NCBI RefSeq assembly: GCF_025766255.1
Contig: NW_026516687.1
Span: 310,001 to 374,000 of the forward strand
DNA: 64,000 nucleotides
From: Zychaea mexicana
Lineage: Eukaryota > Mucoromycota > Mucoromycetes > Mucorales > Lichtheimiaceae
Direction: 5' to 3'
Shown: piece by piece, positions 45,901 to 60,008 of the stretch
Layout of the letters: the number at the start of each line of letters is the position of its first letter
Numbering within the stretch: the first letter of the stretch is position 1
Translations under genes and position numbers: made by a program
The notes under the pieces: model-generated
What the model saw: the letters and a program-made list of their open reading frames with translations, nothing else
Database searches by the model: none
What the model was told of the DNA's origin: nothing

Positions 45901-48651
45901 CCCGCGATGCTTTGTTGTCTGGAGGTCATCGCCAAGTTTTAGGATCGCCTTTACGATTTCCAAGAAGAGATAATAGATATGAGCATACCATTGTTTTTGA
46001 CTTGAATTTCAGTGTCATCAGAAAACCATACGCACTTACTTTCGCTTCATAAAGTAGCAAGTAAAATGACTCATTGTGCTGCCTACATCATTTCTTGCCG
46101 CTCTTGTTGTCTCTGATGTGTGGTTGTCATTACGCTTCATACTATATTATCGCCAGATTATGCAGGTTTGACAGAAAAGCGTTCCCATGGCTTCTTGTTT
46201 CTCTTCAACGATAAACGATCAGAAGCGGACGAGAATTGTCATGTAATTGAAAAGCTGTTGACCGCTTGATTGTTTGATAAGTGTGCTGTCGCCAGATTCC
46301 AGGGTTTAGCTGCCACCTTCCTGCCTTGGTTGATGTTGTCGTCCGAAGCTCTTGATATCTTGTTGTGCCATGATGAAGATCCGCTCGAAAGCTTGTTCTG
46401 TTCCCGCTGTTGTCAATTGTTACCGCAAATGCTGTTTGCCTGAGTTGTTGCCACCAAGTTGGATGTCATCAATGCCGATGCCGACTATTTTGTTGCGTCG
46501 ATGTTGTCGCATGAATAAATCTTGCTGTTTGTTGTCATAAGCAGAGGTGACTCATCATCTCGATCCGACCTTTAGCAATTGCATTTGCAATGTTGTCAAT
46601 TCTTTCCGCTCTTGTGCTTTTCGGTTTTATGTCTACAACGTGCTGATACCGCTCTCTTTTATGTGTTGCTCCTTACATGTCCTTGCCGCCTTAACGTAAC
46701 TTGTTGAGATACTCGAGTTGAACCGTCAGCCATGCTGATGCCTCTTCGTTGCTACAACTTCTTGCTTGTTATCCGTATCACTGAGTTGCGCTACTTCTTG
46801 ATGTGATGATAAAATTGCTGCGCTGAAACATGTGATTCACCGTTGCACGCTTTTTCGTGATGGGCATGCATTTTGACAAGAGAAAATCAAGCCAAAGACG
46901 GGATTCTCCGAATCCTCGATTCGACACAAGGGTGCTTTTGTACTCGGCTAGCCTGAAATTTGGCGCCACCTCACCATGACGGCATGTCAGGCACATGCAT
47001 ACTAACCACACGCAACGACGATGTAATCAAGCCAAAGACGGGATTCTGCTAATCCACGATCAGCGCCAAGTTTTTTTTTACTCGGCTAGCCTGGAAAGCT
47101 GGCGCTCTCCCAACATGGCAGCGTACTACTACCTCCATCGCTCTCGCCAGGACAACCCCAGCCCGGACACCCCAGCTTCAGGCACCCGAAGCAGAGGGTA
47201 AGGGTTATGAGACAGAAGGATACTCACTTCCATAGCAGAGGGACAGCTAACTGCTACCCAGGCCCCCTGAGGGATCAGACGCGGTTTAGGCGTAAACACA
47301 TTCCAGAGGACGACCGAGAACCGTGCTGTGGGGTCGGTGAGGTGGTAATGCTTGTGGAACAATGCTTTGTGGTATTGTCGACGCAGGAGTACCACGGGGT
47401 GTCTTTTGAGCCAGTGTGAACCAATGGAGCAACCACGACTAAGAAAATGCTACAATGCAAAGACGGTCTCCAGGTCCTACATAGAGCTGCTCCCCTCCCT
47501 TGTATTAGCAATCGTCAAAACGATTAACTGCTACAAGAAAGGGGGATGGACGACTAGCAAAAATACTTTGAATTAGTTAGTAAATCATGCTCACTTTGTT
47601 TTCCTTTATTACGTGAAAGTAAAGATGATCAATACGTGCCTGCAAACAGAGCCATGGTCTACCGGGCCGCTCCATTGTACATTCCTGCTATGCAAGGTGT
47701 CACCCACGTCCTCCAAAACCGACAAACGACAATGCAATGTTCCTAGCATCACCATACAGCACACCGGTGGTGCCACAGCCATCTAGTCCAAAGTCATCGT
47801 GAAACATGCGCAGAGGCCCCCTATATCTCCCTATACAGGCGATAGCACAGTGCCTTGCCACAGCCTTCCATCTCAGCCCTTACCTTACTCCGGGTACCCT
47901 CCACTGCACCCCATCGCCTGACGAAGGCGGAAGCCGCCAGACAAAACACCAGAAGCATCGCAGCCGAACCGACCACGCAAAGACCTAAAGAACATGGATC
48001 CAATCAGTAAATATATTCCTTGAATATGAGACAGCCTTCTTTAAACTACATACCAAAACAGCCCACGCAAATAAGCCGACCAAAGAGGGCCCAAACGAAC
48101 CACCCCAAGAAGCCATGCCGAGAAGGCACCACCGAGGAACCGACACATCACCACGACGCCGACGCGCCAACACAAACCAACGCCAACAAGCGGGAAGAAG
48201 AGGATAAAGCAGGAGCAGGTAAAGAAGAACGGAAGCAGGAAAAGGAGGGCCTATTAAATCGACCAGCCAGCAATGTTAGTTCTCATCTTTATCAGGCAGC
48301 AATGTGTTTGAAGCAGGCTTAGTAAAACGAGGATTAACTTGTTACCAATAGTTATACGGAATACTGAATACTGAATGCGGAATACTGAATGTTTTTTTGA
48401 GGGTTTTGACTTTTGAATTTTTTTTAAGTGCTATAAAAATTTGTACGAAAAAGAAGAAGGCGGTATCAAAGATGCGCGTCTATGATAGCAAAGAAGCAGA
48501 AGCACAAGACCAGCAGAAACATTACTTACCTTTTGTGGTGTTTTTTCTTTTTTTGTTGGGATCTATCATAACAGAAAGAATAGACGTGTCCAAGTCAGTG
48601 AACGTGCTCAATAAAAAGGTCAATGTGGAGTAGCTTACTTTATAGGTTTTT
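42952..48651. other. Gene-poor tract with coding-like scraps
   Basis: No intact gene. Minus-strand stretches at 45184-45513, 45557-45799 and about 46350-46500 read as protein-like pieces with scattered stops, suggesting a decayed element of unknown class. 46885-46990 and 47025-47123 are direct repeats. 47100-48250 is visibly richer in G+C than its surroundings, with open minus-strand frames but no recognisable domain. 48355-48390 has short GGAATACTGAAT repeats. Confidence 0.4.
46885..47123. repeat. Direct repeat, about 100-bp units, 140-bp period
   Basis: AATCAAGCCAAAGACGGGAT occurs at 46885 and again at 47025. Each copy is followed by related CTCGGCTAGCCTG and GGCGC blocks. The units differ by substitutions and small gaps, so they are old. 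Confidence 0.75.
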
Positions 48652-49251
48652 TCAGTACCACCAGGGGTACGAGGGCGGTACCCAGTCAACGTGCATCAGA
48701 TTGCTCTGATCGTCGTCAATATCCATGTCATCGCTGTCAATGTCCATGAGATCACCAGCATATGGGATCTCTTCGTCCTCTTCTGGCACAGGCGCCTCCT
48801 CAGCCTCTTCGTCATCGGCAACCTCAACCATCGGAGGAGCGAGAGCGGGGAAGAGGACAGGGGAAGCGGGAGCAGAATGGTGAGGAAGAGGGGACGGCGG
48901 CAAGACGGGAGAATGCAAAGGACTGAACTGCGGTGATGGCGGTGGGGACGAACCCGCACGCGACAGAGCACTGGACGCATCATCATTGTTGCCGAGGTCA
49001 ATGATGAGGGAGGAGTCGGAAGAGAAGACGGTGACGAAGGAGTGGTGTGAGGCCGTGCTGGCGTTATCGAAGCTGAAGGTGGGTGTAAGGACGGGCGAGA
49101 ATTGGGGTGGCGCGGAGGAGATGGTGGAACGGGAATGGTATGAAAGCTGTGATGCCGCGTCAGGGTCGTAGGGGATGGTGGACGCATCGTCGTGGTCGAA
49201 GTTGTAGTAGCCTGTGGCTTGGTCGTAGGTGTTTTCAGCGTGAGTGCTCAT
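48652..49251 (-). CDS. Hypothetical Pro/Ser-rich acidic protein, 199 residues
   Basis: A single minus-strand frame, ATG at 49251. The N-terminal part is Ser/Asp/Tyr-rich (TYDQATGYYNFDHDD). It is followed by a Pro/Ser stretch with many S-P and P-S-P steps (SSPPPSPQFSPLHSPVLPPS), an acidic region with a DIDSDDMDIDDD repeat, and the C-terminus VDWVPPSYPWWY. It is disordered throughout and no fold is expected. The frame is long for chance, but composition bias lengthens random frames in GC-richer DNA. It sits at the edge of a repeat-rich tract, so it could also belong to a mobile element. Confidence 0.45.
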   Translation of the reverse strand: MSTHAENTYDQATGYYNFDHDDASTIPYDPDAASQLSYHSRSTISSAPPQFSPVLTPTFSFDNASTASHHSFVTVFSSDSSLIIDLGNNDDASSALSRAGSSPPPSPQFSPLHSPVLPPSPLPHHSAPASPVLFPALAPPMVEVADDEEAEEAPVPEEDEEIPYAGDLMDIDSDDMDIDDDQSNLMHVDWVPPSYPWWY

Positions 49252-51143
49252 CGTAAAAGTACGGAAGAATAGAAAAACTGGTAAAGAAGAGAAGAAAAAG
49301 AAAAACGCGTTTTTTTGTATCCTGCTTCCTTATCTATACTTGCTCTGATATGATTTGATTTGATATGCACAAATAATTTCCTTTTTTGGGTTGCCTTGCC
49401 CGATGATCTCTTACCACTCACATTAAAGATCCTTCTTTATGACTTATGGGACCTTTGAAGCAGACAACTGGAAGCTTGTTTTCGAAGAGCTATACAGCAG
49501 AAAAAGACTTTTTTGTTGCCATGGCATTCAGGGTCGTGACATTTCCTGTTCCTGAAAGCTGCTTGTTGCCATGTCAAGCATGTCAAAAATTTATTTTATT
49601 GTATTCGTCGCGTCACCCATTTTGGCCAATTCCGCGCGGAATGGCGGCTGTTCTCGCGAAGAGATTCGCAAAGCTTTTTTCACACAATTGCAACCAGCAC
49701 AATGTAAAGACTCCTGGCAACACGTACATACCAGGACCTTGTCTTTCTGCGGCTCTGTGGCCAAGTTACGATGCTTTTCGTGCAGGGTCTCCATTGTACT
49801 TTGCTATCATACTCGGCCTCTATATGCGCAGACCGTTCGTGCTGGCCGTGAAAATAAAATTGGGGGTGTAGGGAGTGTGTGGGGGGAGGACATCGGAGGG
49901 GATCCCGAGCTTGGAGACATCACTGGTACACGACGCTGCTGAATACGCTTGATAGAGTTTTCCACATCCTGGGAGGTAGACTACTTGTCCATTTTAGCCT
50001 CGCATCGAACTCAGTGGTCAGCGTGATTGACGATGATCCTAACCTGGCGAGCTTGGTCGATGCAGAGAAATGGGATCCTTTTTAAGAAAACAAAAACCTT
50101 TCCCAATCCTTGCGGTGGATCCGCTTTTATGATGACGCTGCTCACATAAACAGTCATTATCTCTGTAATTGTAACATATAATAGAATATGCTCTACTCCT
50201 CCTACTTAATAATATGTATTACGATCCCTGGGTACGTGCGTACAGTTTTTTTTCGAGAAGTGCAGCTGAGAAGCTCAGCGCAAAGACAAAGTCAACGGAG
50301 GAAACCAGTTTGAAAACACTGGCGTGGCCATGTACGTTACCTACTAGAAGTGGATGCGAAATTAGTATTCAGTCACTGAGGTGTTATGTCGCCATTTTAG
50401 CGAGTAATTGGATCTGTGAACCCAAACATTCCATACCAACAGCGCCCTCTGCCAGGATATCCACACACACACACACACAAACAGAGAAAGGAAGAGAGAG
50501 ACAGAGGTTTACTAACAGTGACCGAAATTCTATGCCATTTTTACGCATGTATGCAGTCGCCGTTGTAGATGGGCATTCGCCTAAGGGTCTGCTATTAGTG
50601 CTTTTGTGCTATAAGGAAATAGTATTGTCCGTGCAAACTACATATAACAGGCAATAACTTACGCAAAGGTAATCCCCACACGAAAGGGCCACTTCGTCAC
50701 AAATGCCTCTCATACCATCACCTTTGGCAGACCAGGCGGGATCCACAGGTGGATGCAACATAACGCTCAGCAATGATTCGAGATTGCATGCGGCCAAGTA
50801 GACGTATAAGAAACCAAGCAAAAGATGTATCAAGACCATAGAGATAATATGCTTTTTATACGAAAAGTCATTTATTAGATTTATTATGTTTACTATGATA
50901 TTTGTAGTGCTCTTAGCCACTGCTTGATAGCAATGCTTCCAGAAGCTACCACGAGGTGGCACTACTTTAGCTTCCAAAAATATTGTTCATTCAAAGAATG
51001 AATCCAAAGCCAAAGCCAAAGCTTTAGCAGGAACGATACACAGTTTATAAAAATCCAAAACCAACAGTCAACCTGCACCTCACTTGCAAGTTTTGCTTCT
51101 CTTCATCTCCTATTCTTGTTCGTTTCCTTTGGTTCACTTGTAT

Positions 51144-51347
51144 TCGTTGTATTTTTCGTAATCGTAGTTGTAGTTGTAGCCGTATTCGTGTTCGTACTCG
51201 TAGTAGTTGTATTCGTACTCGTAGTTGTATTCGTACTCGTAGTTGTATTCGTATTCGTATTAATATTAGTATTAGTATTCGTAGTTGTATCCGTATCCGT
51301 ATTCGTACTCGTATTCGTACTCGTAGTTGTATTCGTAGTCGTTGATC
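51144..51347. repeat. Degenerate hexanucleotide array (TTCGTA-like)
   Basis: About 34 units of a 6-bp pattern (G/T/C)T(C/T)GTA, drifting between TTCGTA, CTCGTA and GTTGTA over roughly 200 bp, with an ATTAGT island in the middle. One frame reads Val/Phe dipeptides and the opposite strand reads Tyr/Glu dipeptides, but stops interrupt the latter. Confidence 0.85.
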
Positions 51348-53982
51348 AAAGGGCGTGCATTCACAGGTCCATGACTGAGAACTTCATCTTCGCTGACGCG
51401 TCGGCTCCAGGTTGAAAAGGTGCCGGTAGAAGCTAAACTCCATTCTCAATGCAAGTAAGCGGGACGGTTTCACTCGGCTTTTTGTTGGTGGTAGACCTCA
51501 CAAGCCTCTTGCACACACCTAGTTGAATAGGCCCTGTGCAGCGCTAATTCCAGGTTCAACCTCCTCATGAATGCACGCATTTGAAAAATATGGGCGACAG
51601 GTCGCCATCGATAGCGTGCTGTCGTTGATCGATTCCTACAGTTGTGCTAAAGAAACAAAAAAGAGAAAAGAGTGATCAGTCTGTAACCCATGATCGAGAC
51701 AACAATAAGAAAATCGTTGATGAGGTTGATGACATGACGTGTGCAAAAAATTGTGGGGCTTAAAAAGTGGGAAAGAGAACGCGAAAACTGAAATGGTCCA
51801 ATTTCAAGGCCTGTGATTGGCTGCAATGCTATGGCAGAATGGTGTGCCGACGCTGACTGCCATGCATGATATTGCTGACAATATAGGGATTTCAGTATGC
51901 ATTGAAAAGCTTAAATAACACCACGTCACTGGGTCTACAAATGTTACCACGGTAAGGTGCACCTATTCCCATGTTTAACTTGAATTAACGATTGGAAATA
52001 TCCGCTCCTTTGTCTAAGACTTTTTACTCACATATAAATACAACTACAGTTAGACGATCTTTGAGTTTCTAACAGAGTAGAGAGTACGTTGAATAACTGG
52101 AGAAAGGAGAGAGACTCTGTGTATGTGTGTACTCATGTGCTGTACATACGGCAACAGTTGATTTACTACTGTAGCTACCGTCGTTGTAGCCGTGAGACGC
52201 AGAACGAGCAGGAAAGCATCACCACCATCCACAGCTCAGTGGTGAATCTTCGTTTGGTTAATTATTCGCTATAAATTTTAAATCTTCTAATCACTATTTA
52301 TATGATATGTCTTGTTCACTATCAATATCAAGTATCCCTATAGAAGACTATAGTCTGTCAAGTCGTATCTTTTCTTATGTACTTGATAAGAGCCAGCGGC
52401 AGAGGATACTTTAGACTAAATATATAATAACCCGCGCCCATTGCTATTCCTTCCCTCTAAACTTTTATCCTATTTGAGCGACGTCAGATTATCTGTTTTT
52501 ACCTTTTTTATTATAATAGCGTACAGCAAGGAAGCGACTATAGGCCCAATGGCGCATGTCACCAAGTCTTCCAATAAATACTTCGTTGCTATAGTGACCT
52601 CATATGCGTGCGCGCTTAGTGATTTATTAAAAATGTTATATATCGATCCAGTAACTTTTTGACGAGTACAAATATAATCAGCCTCTACGGACACACCTCG
52701 TAAGCAGCTAACAGCATAATAGAAACGGCGTATGGTATATTAACAAAATGGTCTTTTTCTTTGGGCCAGAATTACATACTTGATCCGTTGCAGTCAATAT
52801 ACAGTAATTAAAAACATCAACAGCACCTATAATTATTGGTAACACGGATTGCGCACACCATAATACGGTGCTTTGTCTTCAATACAAAAGTTGAAGGTCG
52901 ATATTGTTTGGCGAAGATATACTACGTTGCTCAACAATCGAATGCTAGAGTGTTTATTCTGCAGTCTCAACGTTCTATGATAACTATAAACTACATATCG
53001 CATCCCAGTACTTCCTATAATTTTCTTTCCGTTATTTTTATTAATTACTCGGTTGTACTAATACAAATAGTCGTAATAAAAAGATATCCATGATTTGTTT
53101 TTGATACGGTTATTGGGTTCTCCACGATCATACCATGGGTAGCTTTCAATCAAGCAACAGCAACTACAGTAGTACAAGCGGACACAGTCATGTACGAAGT
53201 TTACTTCTCATTGCCACAGTGTGTTCGCTATAGCTATTTTGAACAAGAAGGAACTAGTCACTAAGCAGCTATTATCGTCGACCAGTGTATTACGACCAGC
53301 TCATAATACAGTACAAGCCCACTTGGATACATAGGAAGAATGTTGGGTTTCTATCAATTTGCTATTGTAGTGACGTTAATCGTTGAATTGCTTGTGATTT
53401 TTTTTTTCCAAAGTTTCCTAAAAAGCTCTCACGCACTCACTGTAATGTGAGCTACAATATCTTGTTCTACTTATTCCGCTTCGATTCTTGCCCATCGTTA
53501 TTCTTCCTTTCAAACATAATATGTAAAACGATCATACAATGCCTAACGTGAGAACTTGACATGGTGGGTTTTGTAGTTTCTCGTTGTGATGCCGTCTGTA
53601 GGTGGAGGTAATAGTAGAAGAGAACTATACCTATAGTTCTATTGAACAGAAAAACCAAGAAGTCGATGATGAATCTAATCAAAAGAATGATTAGTGACTC
53701 GAAGATGTAAATAATCTACCTGATATGTCTTTTAGTTGTTTGTTCAAACATCGAATCTTTATTTTTTTGCAGACTCGAATACAGCTTTATCAAGAGCTGT
53801 GTTAATTTTTTCGAACAGATATATTATTGACTTCCCTGTTCATACCATCAAAGTCTTCGAAAATGTTTCGTTCAAACAAGTGGTGCTAAGCGGCCTTTTG
53901 TTCTTGGCGACTGGGATAGAGAGGATTTATATACAATTACTTATGAATTTTTTTAACGTTTTGCAATTTGCGATGTCCGGTA

Positions 53983-54161
53983 CAGTGGTTTCCCGTTTAA
54001 TTTCACTCTCAATATGATAAACCCTCAGTTATTTCAACTTTTTTCTATACCCCCTTTAAGCATATAACACTGCTTGAATCATCCTCGTTTTGTGTCAATT
54101 CTCAGTAGTTTCAACACTTTATTGACTCCCTTCGTGGATGAAATTAAACGGGAAATCACTG
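53983..54161. mobile_element. Mariner-like MITE, 179 bp
   Basis: The left end CAGTGGTTTCCCGTTTAATT continues to TCA, and the right end inverted reads CAGTGATTTCCCGTTTAATT continuing to TCA: 22 of 23 positions match. TA precedes the left end; the right flank is CA, so the target duplication has decayed or is not exact. There is no coding capacity, so it would depend on a transposase elsewhere. Confidence 0.75.
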
Positions 54162-55465
54162 CAATTTCACCAAGAAACGGCGCTCATGGTTGGTGATAAG
54201 CATGAACTGCCGGGTGCGTCGACAAATGGAATCTGGCCATCACGCGCCGGACAATTTATACAAACTTTTCAGCCTTCTTGTCGCTAGATGTATCGGATCC
54301 TTCGTCCATAAAGTCGCAGAAAAGCCATCAAATGGTGTATCCATGAACACATCATACATGCATCGGATTGCTACGGAATAAAAAATCGCATACTGGCAGA
54401 TGTGCAAGAAGTCTAAAGAACTTTCGGCATACGTTACAGCATGCCTTCCCCTTCGTCAAAATCATCTTTTGATCCTTTGTTTGTTGACCTTTCCATTTAT
54501 TTCGTCTTTGTGTTGTACAAAACCCAAGCGAGCAATTACCCATAGTATCAGTAACACAAGTGATGAGATTAATGTTGTTCACTTGGCATCCTCCAGCACT
54601 TTTTGGTAGTTGATGTTCCTGTTTCTTACGGGGCTGCGGCCAGCATATACCGATGCTATTTGCTTGCGGTTTCGGCTCCTGGCACTCCTCTGGCTCAACA
54701 TTGCTGGTGGACAGCGTATGAACGCATTATAGATTGCGCATTAGTTGTTAGTATACACACTCTTTTATCCTGGCACATATTACAAGTCGACACGAAAAAG
54801 TCGCAAACGTACATTAACTGTTTCTTGTCTGGCTGAGCGTGTCACCAGGAATCCGCTTCTTCGCAAGACCAGCAAGTTCTTTTTCCTTAAAATGTTATAA
54901 TTATCGAACGAGTATGTAGGCTATGAAGTAAGGCTTTGTGATGTCCAAAAAGTTAGAAACCTTTTGTTGCATATATGAGCAATTCGGCACTTTTCGAGAG
55001 TTTTCAAATCATCACAGCTCGGCTGGTTAGCATAATGCTTAGAAGGGTGACAAGTTGCCCATGTTAAGCAACAAAAAGGTTTTCTATTTTTTGCGATGGT
55101 AAGTTCAGTGATCCCGGTCTAACACGAGGACAACGGTAGCAGAAAGACAATGTAGAAAACTTACTACTTTATTATGTACTTACCCTTGTAGTACGACGAC
55201 CTGTTATACACACATGTCTATCGTTCTCTTAATGTGTGTCATTATGCAGTTTCACTGATATTGTGCACAGTTACGTCCGTCACAGTTCTTTGCATCGAAG
55301 GGGCTAAAAAAAGATTTTCGGGAACATAAACGCCACATGCATACAATGCAGGATGGGAGAATGCGGTATTGTACCCAACGATAAGCAGCCCATATTTGAC
55401 AGTCAGCCGTCGTCTATATTCCTTTCAAACCATTCTTTGATCTCCTCGTCTCATCTTTAAAAATA

Positions 55466-57712
<2,247 letters not shown>

Positions 57713-57882
57713 GGGTAGAAAAGGGATATTTTATGCAGTTTTTCACAGCTAGCAAGTATTCTGCGGGCTTTTGAAATAAAAGTGAGAGACGCGCTTAAAT
57801 GTGAAGTTGGGAGCTACATACACTCCTCTTTCTTTTTCTTTATTCCTCTTTGCGTTTCTATTATAACTGTTTATACTCAAGA

Positions 57883-59376
57883 ATGACATGGACAGACATT
57901 TCTTCATCACCGCAACTTGTATTACAACATAGCAGCAATCGCCGCTCCTATGGATCTCCAGCAGTGACAACGACGACGACAGCAACAGCACATAGCGTGA
58001 ACAGAAACAAGGACCGAAAACGTAAAGCAGAATCACCACTAACAGGACTTCAGGCTACAGTGGTAGCAAACAGCGGGTTGACCGACAAGCGACAACGAGC
58101 AACCAGTCTTGCTTCTGACGACGACCGTTCATTATCCAAGAATGGCGACAACAGCAACAGTACTAATGGTGGCAGCAGTAGTCGACGTCGGCAGCGCTCT
58201 TCAGAAAGCAATTTGCCACGCTGGCACAGTCAGTCATATTTGCTTTACCTGGCATTACGGCAACACCCGACCAAGTCATTACCTCGAACAGATCTCATTA
58301 AGGCTGCTTTGGCGCTGGATGAGAAAATAAGCAGTGAGCGCAATCTACCGAGAGTGTTTCGAGGCAAGGTAAACCCAAAGAAAAGTTGAAGGAGTCTTTA
58401 TTCGAATTTTTCGGTTAGAATATGGATGGGGGTCTGGTTTAGTTTTTGTATAAGAGGCTGTAAGAGGTGATGCTAAAAGAAAACGCTCTTATATGAGCAT
58501 ACAACTATGGTGTAGACACCGTCAAATTCTGCATCGGCCATCCTAACGAACAACATCGACCGATATTTTGTCCCTTTCCGTCCACACGGCAGCCGCTGCA
58601 TGCACTTCAAACTTGCATTTGATCCTGGCAATCTGAAGGATGCTGTGGAAGAGTACACCCAATGGGAAACGCGTCTTGCACAAGAAGAGTGGCCTCTGTA
58701 TTTTGGCAAACAAAAACGGAAGCAAGATACACCATCATCATCATCAACGACAATAACAGCAAAACCATCTTCTACGGCGACGATGACTGAATTCGATGCG
58801 TTTCTATTATCAAAAAAGCAGCAACCGAGGAAAAATTATTTGTCGTTTGAAGATGTTGATTTATCTCAGGTGCCTAGGACATGGCACGATTTGATGCGCA
58901 TCGTTGAAACTGAAACAGGTACAGCACCGCAAAATCATCAACAGGAGCAGCAGCAGCAACAAGAACAACAACAACACAAGCGGGAAGAACAACAGGAACC
59001 ACGAGTGACTGTAGTTGCGACGCGACCTATACCAGGCAACACACCAGTGGGGTTTTACTTTGGCGTACCGATGACAACTGACGAGTTCGATTCGCTCAAA
59101 GATGGTGTTGGTCTTGCCACCGAGTACAGCATCATATACAAGAGCAAGACAGTGCTGGATCCCACAGACGAAAATGGTCGTCTTTACCGCAAAGATGTTA
59201 TACTTTGTCCGTTCCACTACATGCGCAGTACAACGTCATTGGGAACCCCCAACATGTACATGTTGGAAGGGCCTTTATTGAATCAAATGGTTTGTTGGAC
59301 CAGACGTGACATTGCTGAAGGTGAAGAGTTTGTATTACTGCGAAATAGCCTTCCTGACCATCATCACGTAGTGTAA
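57883..59376 (+). CDS. Hypothetical two-exon protein, SET-like tail possible
   Basis: Exons 57883-58368 and 58516-59376 join at phase 0 to 448 residues. After a basic, Ser-rich leader is an ordered segment (RWHSQSYLLYLALRQHPTK, LIKAALALDEKISSERNL) that could be a small helical DNA- or protein-binding domain. It leads into YFVPFRPHGSRCMHFKLAFD. A Gln-rich spacer follows, then a beta-rich C-terminal part: TRPIPGNTPVGFYFGVPMT, DVILCPFHYMRSTTSLGTPN and DIAEGEEFVLLRNSLP. The order of an early G-x-Y-F-G strand and a late GEE-F segment is reminiscent of SET-domain proteins, but the key NHxC motif is not seen, so this is only a suggestion. It starts 170 bp after the PFK-2 gene. Confidence 0.65.
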
Positions 59377-60008
59377 ATATAATATACATCCCACCCCAAA
59401 ACCTTTCCTTATCCTACTACATTCCTTTTCTACCCTTCTTGCTGTTGCTATTCTTCTTTATATCATTGTTTTTCTTCTATATCAAAAGAGAGAGCCAAAA
59501 GTCACCCTCCTTCTCAATCTTCTTCTATATATATCAATGCTATTGTTGTTATCAAGTCAAGTACTAGCGCCAAGTATACATTTTTTTCCTCTTGTAAAAC
59601 TTTCATCAAATATCTACCGCAAACAAATTTAACGGGTGCTGTTTTTATATCATCTTCATTAGTGTGTCGTATGTGAATATGCGGGCTGCATCAGGGATAT
59701 CCATCGACAAGGTATTGTGGTGGAAGAGAACAGTGAACCATATTATGTAGTCAACAATCGAACTTGATGGTCCTACTGCACGATCCACGGGTGTCCATCA
59801 GCAACGTAAGCATATCCATAATGCTGTAATTGGGTCATCGGCATATTTGTCCTCTTTCGTTGCGAAAGATGCCATTTCACATGCATCAAGGCTCATATAT
59901 ATATAAGTTCATTATATTAGCGGAACTGCTTTATGCATCACACGATTTTGTTCTGTTTCCGTCTTTTCCAGCTCAGTGGTGCCCAGTTCAACGTGAAACC
60001 AAAACGAT
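59377..60008. other. Spacer between orphan gene and SDR gene
   Basis: T-rich 3' flank followed by an ordinary promoter-like stretch; no gene seen. Confidence 0.4.

Larger units (their letters stand above)
49252..55465. other. Gene-poor AT-rich tract
   Basis: Beyond the two repeats listed separately, no gene is recognised. An open frame at 49446-49871 (+) and another at 50609-50977 (-) have no motif that names them. Confidence 0.4.

Noticed and set aside
48696..49187. 163-residue minus-strand frame inside the 199-residue ORF region
   Set aside because: It is the shifted reading of the same Pro/Ser-rich DNA; the 199-residue frame has the better start and composition.
51116..51415. 99-residue Val/Phe-rich protein at the hexanucleotide array
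   Set aside because: The frame is produced by the repeat; hydrophobic dipeptide repeats without a start context are not credible as a gene.
55016..55080. tRNA-like A-box at GGCTGGTTAGCATAATGC
   Set aside because: No B-box at the right distance and no cloverleaf pairing of the ends.
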